Shown here in pieces: positions 9,101 through 17,086 of a stretch of DNA of 62,788 nucleotides. A program made the position numbers and the translations under genes. Source of the stretch: Micromonospora sp. MH99 (GTDB taxonomy: Bacteria; Actinomycetota; Actinomycetes; Mycobacteriales; Micromonosporaceae); NCBI RefSeq assembly GCF_021442385.1, contig NZ_MUZA01000033.1, positions 1-62,788 on the forward strand. The letters run 5' to 3'. Each line of letters begins with the position of its first letter. The stretch's first letter is position 1. The notes beneath the pieces were generated by a model that saw only the letters and a list, made by a program, of their open reading frames with translations, ran no database searches and was not told where the DNA came from.

Positions 9101-9487
9101 GATGACCTGCGGGTCGACGCTCTCGGGCAGCTGGGCGTCGATCCGGCTCAGCGCGGTCTGCATCTTGTTGACCACGTCGTCCAGGTCGGTGCCGAACTCG
9201 TACTGCACCTGGACGGTGGCCGCCCCCTCGCGGGACGTGGAGGTGACCTTGTCCAGCCCCGGGATGCCCTGCAGGGCGTTCTCGATCGGCTCGGTCACCT
9301 GCGACTCGACGATCTCGGGACCGGCACCGGGATAGGGCGCCACGATGAACGCGGCCGGGAACTCGAGCGACGGCAGCAGTTGCTGCTTCAGCGACGGCAC
9401 GGCGAACGCTCCGAACGCCGTAATCACCACCGCGATGAGGGCGACCAGCCCTCGGTTGGCGAGGCTGAATCTGGCGAGCAGCGACAT
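6188..9487 (-). CDS. RND-family efflux transporter (HAE1/AcrB-like)
   Basis: A 1099-residue proton-driven pump with the duplicated RND plan: an N-terminal helix (GLVALIAVVITAFGAFAV), a large extracytoplasmic loop, helices 2-6 with the acidic pair in GRVVDDSIVVLENIKRHLEYG, then a repeat of the whole unit. The C-terminal tail of about 90 residues is charged, Pro-rich and probably cytoplasmic. No membrane-fusion or outer-membrane partner is encoded nearby, as expected for a Gram-positive HAE1 pump that works alone. Start ATG at 9487. The substrate is unknown; lipids or drugs are possible. It lies between thrB and thrC, which it has no obvious link to. Confidence 0.9.
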   Translation of the reverse strand: MSLLARFSLANRGLVALIAVVITAFGAFAVPSLKQQLLPSLEFPAAFIVAPYPGAGPEIVESQVTEPIENALQGIPGLDKVTSTSREGAATVQVQYEFGTDLDDVVNKMQTALSRIDAQLPESVDPQVIAGSTDDLPAVVLAAAGGADERALAEKLRATVVPELEGIDGVRTVEVTGTRDDVVVVTPNPAKLAAAKVQPTAIGAALKTNGVSVPAGAVTDGGLALPVQVGTPVVTLDDLRGIIIAPGAAPVRLGDVATVEQQLAPATAITRTNGKDSLGIAVTASPDGNAVEISHEIQDRLADLKDASGAELTVVFDQAPFVEKSIKSLTTEGLLGLLMAVIVILVFLLSVRSTVVTAVSIPLSVLVALLALWIGDYSLNLLTLGALTIAVGRVVDDSIVVLENIKRHLEYGEEKRQAIITGVREVAGAVTASTLTTVAVFAPIALVGGFVGQLFAPFAITVTVALLASLLVSLTVIPVLAYWFLKPRGGTVDDEAVRRDAEEKELRNPLQRAYLPVIGFATRKRSTRWITVGLGLLVLFGTFGLAQKLETNFLDDSGQDTLSFRQELPAGSGLAATDAAAKQVEAVLGRVDGVETYQVTAGGGDNPWAGGGGNNVASWSLALDGDTDAKQVREELRREFDKIGTSLGEVSFGGGQEASTSQLEVIVQASDPEVLTRAAEEARTAMAGVPDVEDVTTSLAARVPRVDVTVDRVAAGRVGLTEAAVGQLVSQAFRGAPLGQVALDGRQQNVVLRLSAAAPVSLEQLRALPVGPVKLDDIADVTQAEGPQQVTRIDGERSVSVTGAATGSNLGATTKELQKRLDGIDVPGASFTIGGVSADQADAFGDLGLAVLAAIAIVFLIMVATFRSLTQALILLISIPFASTGAIGLLLATGTPLGVPALIGVLMLVGIVVTNAIVLLDLINQYRAQGMGVREAVVEGGRRRLRPILMTAVATIFALLPMALGLTGEGGFISQPLAVVVIGGLLSSTLLTLILVPTLYTMVERTKESLRERRRRRRSGEPAVTEPTGPEGVEADGPNQVAVPTAAPVSTAADGTQPAATRPAPSGALVDGTDQFEVLRLPRSRTSPLPPSEPTEPTE

Positions 9488-9563
9488 CGGCCTGGCTCAC
9501 TCCTGAAAGAGAATGCGGGCGGGGATAGGTGAAAGTGTGCCGGACTCGATCACCTGGACCCCC

Positions 9564-9595
9564 GCCGCCCCCACGGGCGGCCCACCGCCGGTGGG
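9564..9595 (-). terminator. Possible double hairpin after thrC
   Basis: Two adjacent small stems (GCCGCCC at 9564-9570 with 9575-9581, and CCCACCG with CGGTGGG at 9581-9595) lie just past the thrC stop. They share a base and may be alternatives. A weak terminator is the best reading. Confidence 0.4.
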
Positions 9596-9606
9596 TCGTA
9601 CCGCTC

Positions 9607-10656
9607 TCAGGCCAGGTCGAGGGCGCGGGCCGCGGCCAGCGGGTCGTTGCCGATGGTCACCGGGGCGGGCGCGGTGGAGATCGCCCACTCCGGGTCCTTC
9701 AGGCCGTGACCGGTCACCGTGCAGACCACCGTCGAGCCGGCCGGCACCGCGCCCGCCGCGGCCTGCTGGAGCAGGCCGGCCACGCTGGCCGCGCTGCCCA
9801 GCTCGACGAAGACCCCCACCTCGCGGGCGAGCAGCCGGTACGCGGAGAGGATCTCCCGGTCGGTCACCGCCGCGATCAGACCTCCGGAGGCGTCCCGGGC
9901 GTCGAGCGCCTTGGTCCAGCTCGCCGGGTTGCCGATCCGGATGGCGGTGGCGATCGTCGACGGCTCCGGCACGACCTGGCCGGTCACGATCGGCGCCGCT
10001 CCGGACGCCTGGAAGCCGTACATCTTCGGCGCCCGCGTGGTCGTGCCGGCGGCGTGCTCCTCGGAATATCCCATCCAGTACGCGGAGATGTTGCCGGCGT
10101 TACCGACGGGCAGGCAGTGGATGTCGGGGGCTTCGCCGAGCGCCTCGACGATCTCGAAGGCGGCGGTCTTCTGGCCGTGCAGCCGGTCGATGTTCACCGA
10201 GTTGACCAGCGCGACCGGGTGATCCTGGGCCAGCTTGGCGGCGAGCGCGAGGCAGTCGTCGAAGTTGCCGCTGACCTGGAGCAGCTTCGCCCCGTGCACC
10301 AGCGCCTGGGCCAGCTTGCCCAGGGCGATCTTGCCCTGCGGCACCAGCACCGCGCAGGTCAGCCCGGCGCGGGCCGCGTACGCCGCGGCGGAGGCGCTGG
10401 TGTTGCCGGTGGAGGCGCAGATGATCGCCTTGTTGCCCGCCTCGACCGCCTTGGAGACCGCGAGGGTCATCCCCCGGTCCTTGAAGGAGCCGGTCGGGTT
10501 GGCGCCCTCCACCTTCAGGTAGACGTCGCAGCCGAGCCGGGCCGAGAGCACGGGCGCCGGCAGCAGCGGGGTGTTCCCCTCGTGCAACGTGACGACCGGC
10601 GTGGCCGCGGTGACCGGCAGCCGATCCCGGTACGCCTCGATCAGACCCCGCCACAT
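9607..10656 (-). CDS. thrC: Threonine synthase
   Basis: PLP enzyme converting O-phospho-L-homoserine to L-threonine. Of 349 residues, NPTGSFKDRGM holds the PLP-binding lysine (K59), and ASTGNTSASAAAYAARAG is the phosphate-anchoring loop. The size matches the short bacterial/actinobacterial class. Start ATG at 10656 with ribosome site GAGGAGAG about 6 nt upstream. It is 135 nt downstream of hom. In this genome thrB is not its immediate neighbour. Confidence 0.96.
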   Translation of the reverse strand: MWRGLIEAYRDRLPVTAATPVVTLHEGNTPLLPAPVLSARLGCDVYLKVEGANPTGSFKDRGMTLAVSKAVEAGNKAIICASTGNTSASAAAYAARAGLTCAVLVPQGKIALGKLAQALVHGAKLLQVSGNFDDCLALAAKLAQDHPVALVNSVNIDRLHGQKTAAFEIVEALGEAPDIHCLPVGNAGNISAYWMGYSEEHAAGTTTRAPKMYGFQASGAAPIVTGQVVPEPSTIATAIRIGNPASWTKALDARDASGGLIAAVTDREILSAYRLLAREVGVFVELGSAASVAGLLQQAAAGAVPAGSTVVCTVTGHGLKDPEWAISTAPAPVTIGNDPLAAARALDLA

Positions 10657-10791
10657 GTCGCTCTCCTCGCCTCTACCTCTGCACCGACCCGAGCATCAGG
10701 CCACCCTGGACCACCCTGCCGCAGCCATCGAGGGCACACCCCGGGTTACCCACCTGGCGGGACGGGCGGGCCGCCCCGGTGGTTCAACGAC

Positions 10792-12114
10792 TCAGGCGCC
10801 GCCCTCGACCCGCAGCACACTCGTCACCGACCGGACGATGTCCAGCCCGCGCAGCTCGACCACTGTCGCGGCGAGCGCGGCGTCCGGCGCCACGTGGGTG
10901 ACGATGACCAGCTCGGCGTCGCCGTCCCGGCCGGGCATGCCGCTCGCCGAGCCCTGACGGACGGTCGCGATCGACACGTCGTGCCGGGCGAACACGCCCG
11001 CCACCGCGGCCAGCACACCCGGACGGTCGGCCACGTCCAGGCTCACGTGGTAGCGGGTCAGCGCCTCGCCCATCGGCCGCACCGCCAGGGCCGCGTACGC
11101 GCTCTCGCTGGCCGCGCGCACCCCGGCGAGCCGGTTGCGGGACACCGCCACCACGTCGCCGAGCACGGCGCTGGCGCTCGGTGCGCCGCCCGCGCCCCGG
11201 CCGTAGAACATCAGTTGCCCGGCCGCGTCCGCCTCGACGAAGACCGCGTTGAACGCGTCGCCGACGCTGGCCAGCGGGTGGCTGCGCGGGATCATCGCCG
11301 GGTGGACGCGGACACTCACCGTCTCCTGACCGGCCGCGTCGACGCCCCGCGCGGCGATGCAGAGCAGCTTGATCGTGCAGCCCATCGCCTGGGCGCTGGC
11401 CATGTCCGCGGCGGTCACCTCGGTGATGCCCTCGCGGTGCACGTCGGCGGCGCCGACCCGGGTGTGGAACGCCAGCGAAGCGAGGATGGCGGCCTTGGCC
11501 GCGGCGTCGAAGCCCTCGACGTCGGCGGTCGGGTCGGCCTCCGCGTACCCCAGGGCGGTGGCCTGCTCCAGGGCCTCCGCGAACCCGGCGCCTGTCGTGT
11601 CCATCGCGGAGAGGATGAAGTTGCTGGTGCCGTTGACGATGCCGGTGACCCGGTTGATCCGATCGCCGTGCAGCGACTCGCGCAGCGGGCGCAGCAGCGG
11701 GATCGCGCCGGCGACCGACGCCTCGTAGTAGAGGTCGCCGCCGCCCTCGGCCGCCGCCTCGTGCAGGGCCACCCCGTCCTCGGCGAGCAGCGCCTTGTTG
11801 GCGGTGACCACGCTCTTGCCGGCGCGCAGCGCCTCGACCAGCCAGTCGCGAGCCGGCTCGATGCCGCCGACCACCTCGATCACCACGTCGACGTCGTCCC
11901 GTTTGATCAGGCCGAGCGCGTCGGTGGTGAACAGGGCGTCGTCGACCGGAAGGTCACCGCGGTCGCGGCCGAGCCTGCGGACGGCGATGCCGGCGAGCTC
12001 CAGTGGAGCGCCGATGCGGGCGGCCAGGTCGGCCGACTGCTCGTGCAGCAGCCGGACCACCTCCTGGCCGACCGTGCCGCAGCCGAGCAGTGCCAAGCGC
12101 ACAGGTGACGTCAT
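10792..12114 (-). CDS. hom: Homoserine dehydrogenase
   Basis: Reduces aspartate semialdehyde to homoserine with NAD(P)H. The 440 residues start with the Rossmann motif LALLGCGTVGQEVVRLL, continue through the catalytic domain (YYEASVAGAIPLLRPLRES), and end with an ACT domain (YHVSLDVADRPGVLAAVAG, about residues 350-430) that normally mediates threonine feedback. Start ATG at 12114 overlaps the lysA stop by 4 nt (ATGA), indicating translational coupling. Confidence 0.96.
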   Translation of the reverse strand: MTSPVRLALLGCGTVGQEVVRLLHEQSADLAARIGAPLELAGIAVRRLGRDRGDLPVDDALFTTDALGLIKRDDVDVVIEVVGGIEPARDWLVEALRAGKSVVTANKALLAEDGVALHEAAAEGGGDLYYEASVAGAIPLLRPLRESLHGDRINRVTGIVNGTSNFILSAMDTTGAGFAEALEQATALGYAEADPTADVEGFDAAAKAAILASLAFHTRVGAADVHREGITEVTAADMASAQAMGCTIKLLCIAARGVDAAGQETVSVRVHPAMIPRSHPLASVGDAFNAVFVEADAAGQLMFYGRGAGGAPSASAVLGDVVAVSRNRLAGVRAASESAYAALAVRPMGEALTRYHVSLDVADRPGVLAAVAGVFARHDVSIATVRQGSASGMPGRDGDAELVIVTHVAPDAALAATVVELRGLDIVRSVTSVLRVEGGA

Positions 12115-13496
12115 CCCACATCCAATGCCAGCAGATCGTCTTCGGTCTCCCGCCGGACGATCAGACGCGCCTGGCCGTCGCGGACCGCGACGACCGGCGG
12201 CCGGGGCACATGGTTGTAGTTGCTGGCCATGCTCCGGCAGTAGGCGCCGGTGCCGGGCACCGCGACAAGATCTCCGGGCTGCACGTCGGCGGGCAGGAAT
12301 TCATCCTTCACCACGATGTCCCCGGACTCACAATGCTTTCCCACCACGCGGGCGAGCAGCGGCTGCGCTGTCGAGGCGCGCGAGGCCAGCGTCGCCGAGT
12401 AGGACGCGTCGTAGAGCGCGGTGCGGATGTTGTCGCTCATCCCGCCGTCGACGCTGACGTACGTGCGGAGGCCGTCGAGGTCCTTGACCGTGCCCACCTC
12501 GTAGAGGGTGAACACGGCCGGACCGACGATGGCCCGGCCCGGCTCGATCGACAGGTGCGGCACGGCCAGGTTCTCCGCCGCGCACTCCGAGTCGACGATC
12601 TTGCGCAGCCGCTTGGCCAGGTCCTGTGGGGTGGCCGGGTCGTCCTGCGTGGTGTACGCGATGCCGAACCCACCGCCCAGGTCCAGCTCGGGCAGCTCCA
12701 CCCCGCGCGCGTCGCGGATCTGCGCCTGCAGGGCGAGCACCCGGCGGGCCGAGACCTCGAACCCGCTGGCGTCGAAGATCTGCGAGCCGATGTGCGAGTG
12801 CAGGCCGCGCAGCTCCAGCACGTCCTCGTCGAGGATCTTGAACGCGGCGTTGGCCGCCGCGCCGCCGGCCAGCGAGAAGCCGAACTTCTGGTCCTCGTGG
12901 GCGGTGGCGATGAACTCGTGGGTGTGCGCCTCGACGCCGACCGTCACCCGGACCAGCACCCGGGGCCGCACCCCGCGCTCGCGGGCCAGCGCGGTGAGCC
13001 GGTCGATCTCGGTGAACGAGTCGACGATGATCCGACCCACCCCGGCGTCCAGCGCCCGGCCCAGCTCGGCGACCGACTTGTTGTTGCCGTGGAAGCCGAT
13101 CCGCTCCGGAGTCATCCCCGCCGAGAGCGCGGTGGCCAGCTCACCGCCGGTGCAGACGTCGAGGTGCAGGCCCTCCTCGGCGATCATCCGGACCACCGCG
13201 CGGCAGAGGAACGCCTTGCCCGCGTAGAAGACGTCCTCGGTCGGGAAGGCCGCCCGGAAGTCGCGGCAGCGCGAGCGCAGGTCGGCCTCGTCGAGGACGT
13301 ACACCGGGGTGCCGAACTCGGCAGCGATGTCGCGGACGCTCAGGCCCGCGACGGCGACCGCGCCGTCCGCGCCGCGCGTCACGCTGCGCGGCCACAGCGC
13401 CGGCACGAGGTCGTTGACGTCGGCCGGGGTACGCAGCCAGGCCGGCCCCTGGTTGCTGATGTCCGCGTGCAGCGCACCAGCCTCGTGAGCCCGCAT
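12111..13496 (-). CDS. lysA: Diaminopimelate decarboxylase
   Basis: Final step of lysine synthesis, decarboxylating meso-diaminopimelate with PLP. The 461 residues form an alanine-racemase-type barrel: DVFYAGKAFL holds the PLP lysine (near residue 82), HGNNKS follows, LGGGFGIAY is the glycine-rich phosphate loop and EPGRAIVG a later conserved strand. CESGD near the C-terminus supplies the active-site Cys from the partner subunit. Start ATG at 13496. One base separates it from the argS stop and it overlaps hom by 4 nt. Confidence 0.96.
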   Translation of the reverse strand: MRAHEAGALHADISNQGPAWLRTPADVNDLVPALWPRSVTRGADGAVAVAGLSVRDIAAEFGTPVYVLDEADLRSRCRDFRAAFPTEDVFYAGKAFLCRAVVRMIAEEGLHLDVCTGGELATALSAGMTPERIGFHGNNKSVAELGRALDAGVGRIIVDSFTEIDRLTALARERGVRPRVLVRVTVGVEAHTHEFIATAHEDQKFGFSLAGGAAANAAFKILDEDVLELRGLHSHIGSQIFDASGFEVSARRVLALQAQIRDARGVELPELDLGGGFGIAYTTQDDPATPQDLAKRLRKIVDSECAAENLAVPHLSIEPGRAIVGPAVFTLYEVGTVKDLDGLRTYVSVDGGMSDNIRTALYDASYSATLASRASTAQPLLARVVGKHCESGDIVVKDEFLPADVQPGDLVAVPGTGAYCRSMASNYNHVPRPPVVAVRDGQARLIVRRETEDDLLALDVG

Positions 13497-13497
13497 G

Positions 13498-15165
13498 TCA
13501 CATCCTCTCGGGTGCGGAGACGCCGAGCAGGTGCAGGCCGTTGGCGATCACCGTGCGGGTGGCGTTGTTGAGCCAGAGCCGGGCCCGGTGCCTGTCGGTG
13601 ACCTCCTCGTCGCCCAGCGGCAGCACCCGGCAGTTGTCGTAGAACCGGTGGTAGGAGGCGGCGACGCTCTCCTCCAGGTAGCGCGCCACCCGGTGCGGCT
13701 CGCGCAGCTCAGCGGCGGTGGCGACCACCGCCGGGAACTCGGCGAGCGCCTTGAGCAGCTCGTTCTCCTTCTCGTGGTCGAGCAGCTCGGGGCGGAACGC
13801 CTCGGCGTCGCCCGGAACCAGCCCCACCTCGGCGGCGTTGCGGGCCACCCCCGCCGTCCGGGCGGCCACGTACTGCACGTAGTAGACCGGGTTGTCGCGG
13901 GTCGCCCGGGTCCACAGCTCGATGTCGATGTCGATCGGGGAGTCGCTGGAGTAGCGGGCCAACGCGTACCGGGAGGCGTCCACGCCGATCGCCTCGACCA
14001 GGTCCTCCAGGGTGATCACCGTGCCGGCCCGCTTGCTCATCCGCATCGGGGCGCCGTCGCGCAGCAGGTTGACCAGCTGCCCGATGAGGATCTCCAGGTT
14101 GCGCTCCGGGTCGTCGCCGAAGCAGGCGGCCATCGCCTTCATCCGGCCGATGTAGCCGTGGTGGTCGGCGCCCAGCATGATCACGACCCGCTCGAAGCCG
14201 CGCTCGCGCTTGTCGAGGTAGTAGGCGCAGTCCGCGGCGAAGTACGTCCACTCGCCGTTGGACTTGCGCAGCACCCGGTCCTTGTCGTCACCGAAGTCGG
14301 TGGTGCGCAGCCAGGTCGCGCCCTCGGACTCGTAGACCCGGCCCTGCTCGCGCAGCCGGGCCAGCGCGAGGTCCAGTTCACCCCGGTCGTGCAGGTCCTT
14401 CTCGTTGAAGTAGGTGTCGAACTCCACCCCGAAGTCGCGCAGCGACGAGCGGATCTCGTCGAACATCAGCGCGACGCCCTCGACCCGGAACACCTCCTGG
14501 GCGGCGGCGTCGTCGAGGGTCAGCACGTCGGGCCGGCGGGCCTGCACCTCGGCGGCGATCTCGGCGATGTACGCGCCGCCGTAGCCGTCCTCCGGCGCGG
14601 GCTCGCCCTTGGCGGCGGCGAGCAGCGAGCGGGCGAACCTGTCGATCTGGGAGCCGGCGTCGTTGAAGTAGTACTCCGTGCCCACCTCGGCGCCGGTGGC
14701 CCGCAGCAGCCGGCTCAGCGCGTCGCCGACGGCCGCCCAGCGGACCCCGCCGATGTGCACCGGGCCGGTCGGGTTCGCCGAGACGAACTCAAGGTTGATC
14801 TTCTCGCCGGCGAGCCGGTCGCTGCGGCCGTACTCCGCGCCGGCCTCGACGATCAGGCGGGCGAGCTGGCCGGCGGCGGCGGCGTCCAGCCGGATGTTCA
14901 GAAAGCCCGGACCGGCGATCTCCACCGACTTGATCCCCGGCGCCCGGCCCAGCTCGTCGGCCAGAGCGGTGGCCAGCTCGCGCGGCGGGACGCCCACCTT
15001 CTTGCTCAACTGCAGAGCGAGCGTGGAGGCGTAGTCGCCGTGCTCGGGGTTCCGAGGTCGCTCCACCACCGTGTGCTCCGGCAGCGCGGCGTGATCCAGA
15101 CCACGGTCGGTGAAGACGGCGTGGGCGGCGGTGAGGACGACCGAGGCGAGTTCTGCAGGAGTCAC
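13498..15165 (-). CDS. argS: Arginyl-tRNA synthetase
   Basis: Class I synthetase charging tRNA-Arg. The 555 residues contain the N-terminal Add-1 region (RPRNPEHGDYASTLALQLSK), the HIGH-type motif in SANPTGPVHIGG (near residue 125), the KMSK-type motif MRMSKRAGTVITL, and a C-terminal DALR anticodon-binding domain. Start GTG at 15165; no in-frame ATG lies nearby. It heads the argS-lysA-hom string, and its intergenic partner on the plus strand is the DUF3105 gene, with a 97-bp divergent promoter region between. A tRNA-Arg gene lies 2.7 kb away. Confidence 0.96.
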   Translation of the reverse strand: MTPAELASVVLTAAHAVFTDRGLDHAALPEHTVVERPRNPEHGDYASTLALQLSKKVGVPPRELATALADELGRAPGIKSVEIAGPGFLNIRLDAAAAGQLARLIVEAGAEYGRSDRLAGEKINLEFVSANPTGPVHIGGVRWAAVGDALSRLLRATGAEVGTEYYFNDAGSQIDRFARSLLAAAKGEPAPEDGYGGAYIAEIAAEVQARRPDVLTLDDAAAQEVFRVEGVALMFDEIRSSLRDFGVEFDTYFNEKDLHDRGELDLALARLREQGRVYESEGATWLRTTDFGDDKDRVLRKSNGEWTYFAADCAYYLDKRERGFERVVIMLGADHHGYIGRMKAMAACFGDDPERNLEILIGQLVNLLRDGAPMRMSKRAGTVITLEDLVEAIGVDASRYALARYSSDSPIDIDIELWTRATRDNPVYYVQYVAARTAGVARNAAEVGLVPGDAEAFRPELLDHEKENELLKALAEFPAVVATAAELREPHRVARYLEESVAASYHRFYDNCRVLPLGDEEVTDRHRARLWLNNATRTVIANGLHLLGVSAPERM

Positions 15166-15262
15166 CCAACCATGTTATCGGGGGTAGACTCGGGCACTCG
15201 GCGGCAACCCTGCGCGTCATCCGGCCCGCCACTCCCCTGACCGACCGACCTGACGAGGCACG

Positions 15263-16063
15263 ATGAGCATCAGCACCCCGGGCGGCCCTGAGCGCCGCCC
15301 GACCGTGGTCAGCACCGGCAAGAAGCCGGCCGCGGGCCGGCCGGCGTCCGGCGCCAAGGCCGGCACCGGCAAGCCGGCCGGCACGCCACGGGCAGGCGGC
15401 AAGGGCCCCCGCAAGCCGGTCACCCCGGTCAAGGTGAGCCAGGGCCGGGCCTGGGGCCCGATCGCGCTCTTCGTGGCCGTGGGCGTGCTGGCTGCCGGCA
15501 TCATCGGCTACGGCGCCTGGGCGTCGTTCCAGGGCTCCAAGCCGTGGGACAAGCGGGCGAACGCCATCGACGGCATCGTCAACTACCGCAAGACCGATCC
15601 GGACAGTTTGAAGTACGAGGCGCACAAGTCCGGCCCGCTCACCTACAAGTACTCGCCGCCCGTCGGCGGCGTGCACAACGCGGCCTGGCAGAACTGCATG
15701 GGCGACGTCTACGACGCCCCGATCGCCAGCGAGAACGCGGTGCACAGCCTGGAGCACGGCGCGGTGTGGATCACCTACCGCCCGGACCTGCCGAAGGACC
15801 AGGTCGACAAGCTCGCCGGCAAGGTGCGCGGCGTCGAGAAGACGATGCTGAGCCCGTACGAGGGCCTGGACAAGCCGATCTCGCTCCAGGCGTGGGGCTA
15901 CCAGCTCAAGGTCGACAACGCCGACGACAAGCGGATCGACGAGTTCATCAAGGACCTGCGGGTGAACGCCTCCGTCGAGGGCCCCACCGCGCTGTGCAAC
16001 ACGGGTATCACCGCCACCGGCACCACGCCGCGTGACCTCCAGCAGCAGCCCCCGACCCAGTAA
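15263..16063 (+). CDS. DUF3105 membrane-anchored protein
   Basis: A 266-residue protein of unknown function. The first 65 residues are Lys/Gly/Pro-rich and cytoplasmic, followed by one transmembrane helix (IALFVAVGVLAAGIIGYGAW, about 70-90) and an extracytoplasmic DUF3105 domain. That domain shows PPVGGVHNAAWQNCMG and ENAVHSLEHGAVWITY, with conserved His and Cys residues that could bind metal. Start ATG at 15263 with GAGG about 7 nt upstream. The DUF305 gene begins 8 nt after its stop, so they form an operon; this pairing is common in actinobacteria. Confidence 0.88.
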   Translation: MSISTPGGPERRPTVVSTGKKPAAGRPASGAKAGTGKPAGTPRAGGKGPRKPVTPVKVSQGRAWGPIALFVAVGVLAAGIIGYGAWASFQGSKPWDKRANAIDGIVNYRKTDPDSLKYEAHKSGPLTYKYSPPVGGVHNAAWQNCMGDVYDAPIASENAVHSLEHGAVWITYRPDLPKDQVDKLAGKVRGVEKTMLSPYEGLDKPISLQAWGYQLKVDNADDKRIDEFIKDLRVNASVEGPTALCNTGITATGTTPRDLQQQPPTQ

Positions 16064-16071
16064 GGACGGCG

Positions 16072-16740
16072 ATGACAGCCCCCGCCACCACCGACACCGA
16101 GCACGACGACGTCGTGGCCGCCCCGCACGAGGGCGGCCCGGCACCGGCGCGGCGCTACGGCGTCGCGGCGCTCGCCATCATGGTGGTGGTGGGCCTGCTG
16201 CTCGGGTACGCCGGCGGCCTGCTCACCCCTCGCCTCACCCGACCCGGTGACTCGTCGGTCGAGGCGGGTTTCGCGCGGGACATGACGACCCACCACGCTC
16301 AGGCGGTGGAGATGAGCCTGATCGCGTACCGGTCGGCGACGCTGCCCGAGGTGCGACAGATAGCCGTCGACATCGCCACCGGTCAGCAGGGCGAGATCGG
16401 CGCCATGCAGACCTGGCTGCGCGACTGGCAGCTGAGCCCGACCGGGTCGCAGCCGCCGATGTCGTGGATGTCCGACGGCGCCGCGGTCAAGGACGGGCTG
16501 ATGCCGGGCATGGCCACCCCGGAGCAGATGGCCTCGTTGCGCGACGCCAAGGGCATCGAGGTGGACCGGCAGTTCCTGGCCCTGATGTACAACCACCACC
16601 TCGGCGGGATCCACATGATCGACGCGGCGCTCGCGGAGACCGACAACGCCGAGGTGGTCCGCATGGCCCAGACCATGAAGAGCACCCAGCAGTCCGAGCT
16701 GAACAACCTCCGGCAGCTTCAGGCGCAGGCCAAGGGCTGA
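16072..16740 (+). CDS. DUF305 membrane-anchored protein
   Basis: A 222-residue protein with one transmembrane helix (AALAIMVVVGLLLGYAGGLL, about 32-51) and an external DUF305 four-helix, ferritin-like domain. His/Met-rich motifs THHAQAVEMSLIA and MYNHHLGGIHMIDAAL suggest copper or other metal binding, which is known for some DUF305 members; function here is inferred. It is co-transcribed with the DUF3105 gene and followed by a hairpin. Confidence 0.88.
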   Translation: MTAPATTDTEHDDVVAAPHEGGPAPARRYGVAALAIMVVVGLLLGYAGGLLTPRLTRPGDSSVEAGFARDMTTHHAQAVEMSLIAYRSATLPEVRQIAVDIATGQQGEIGAMQTWLRDWQLSPTGSQPPMSWMSDGAAVKDGLMPGMATPEQMASLRDAKGIEVDRQFLALMYNHHLGGIHMIDAALAETDNAEVVRMAQTMKSTQQSELNNLRQLQAQAKG

Positions 16741-16757
16741 CCGGCCGTACGGGCACC

Positions 16758-16800
16758 CGGGCCCGCGTTCCCGCCGCTCGCCGGCGTGGACGCGGGCCCG
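16758..16800 (+). terminator. Hairpin after the DUF305 gene
   Basis: 11-bp GC stem (CGGGCCCGCGT at 16758-16768 and its complement at 16790-16800) beginning 17 nt after the stop codon, with a 21-nt loop that can itself fold. Confidence 0.6.
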
Positions 16801-16843
16801 ACGCCTGTCCACACCCCCACCCCTGCCGTCCCGCCCTGGCTCG

Positions 16844-16918
16844 GGATCCGCGCAGTTTCCGGGATGTTGCTGTCTCGCAGCGCCGGAAGGCAGCAACATC
16901 CCTGAAGTTGTGCGGATC
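16844..16918. repeat. Long intergenic palindrome (GGGATGTTGCTG type)
   Basis: Arms at about 16844-16872 and 16891-16918 pair at roughly 24 of 30 positions; the inner 12 bp (GGGATGTTGCTG and complement) are perfect. It is AT-richer than its surroundings. Otherwise the 16741-17086 gap holds only the upstream hairpin and an AT-rich stretch (16980-17050) that may carry the promoter of the next gene. Confidence 0.75.
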
Positions 16919-17086
16919 TTGGCGGCTCCGAGGCGGATTCCACCCCCTGCAGACCCCCCTCGGCCGCACCCTTCATACACTTACGTCCGGTTTGGTCGAT
17001 TCGAGCGTCACGGGCGATTACGTTGCTTAGAGAGTTTTCTCCACACATATCGTGACCAGTTGTGATTCGGGCTCGTTGCCCAAGAC

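Noticed and set aside
15166..15262. T-box or other amino-acid riboswitch upstream of argS
   Set aside because: The 97-bp region is too short and has no specifier or antiterminator arrangement.
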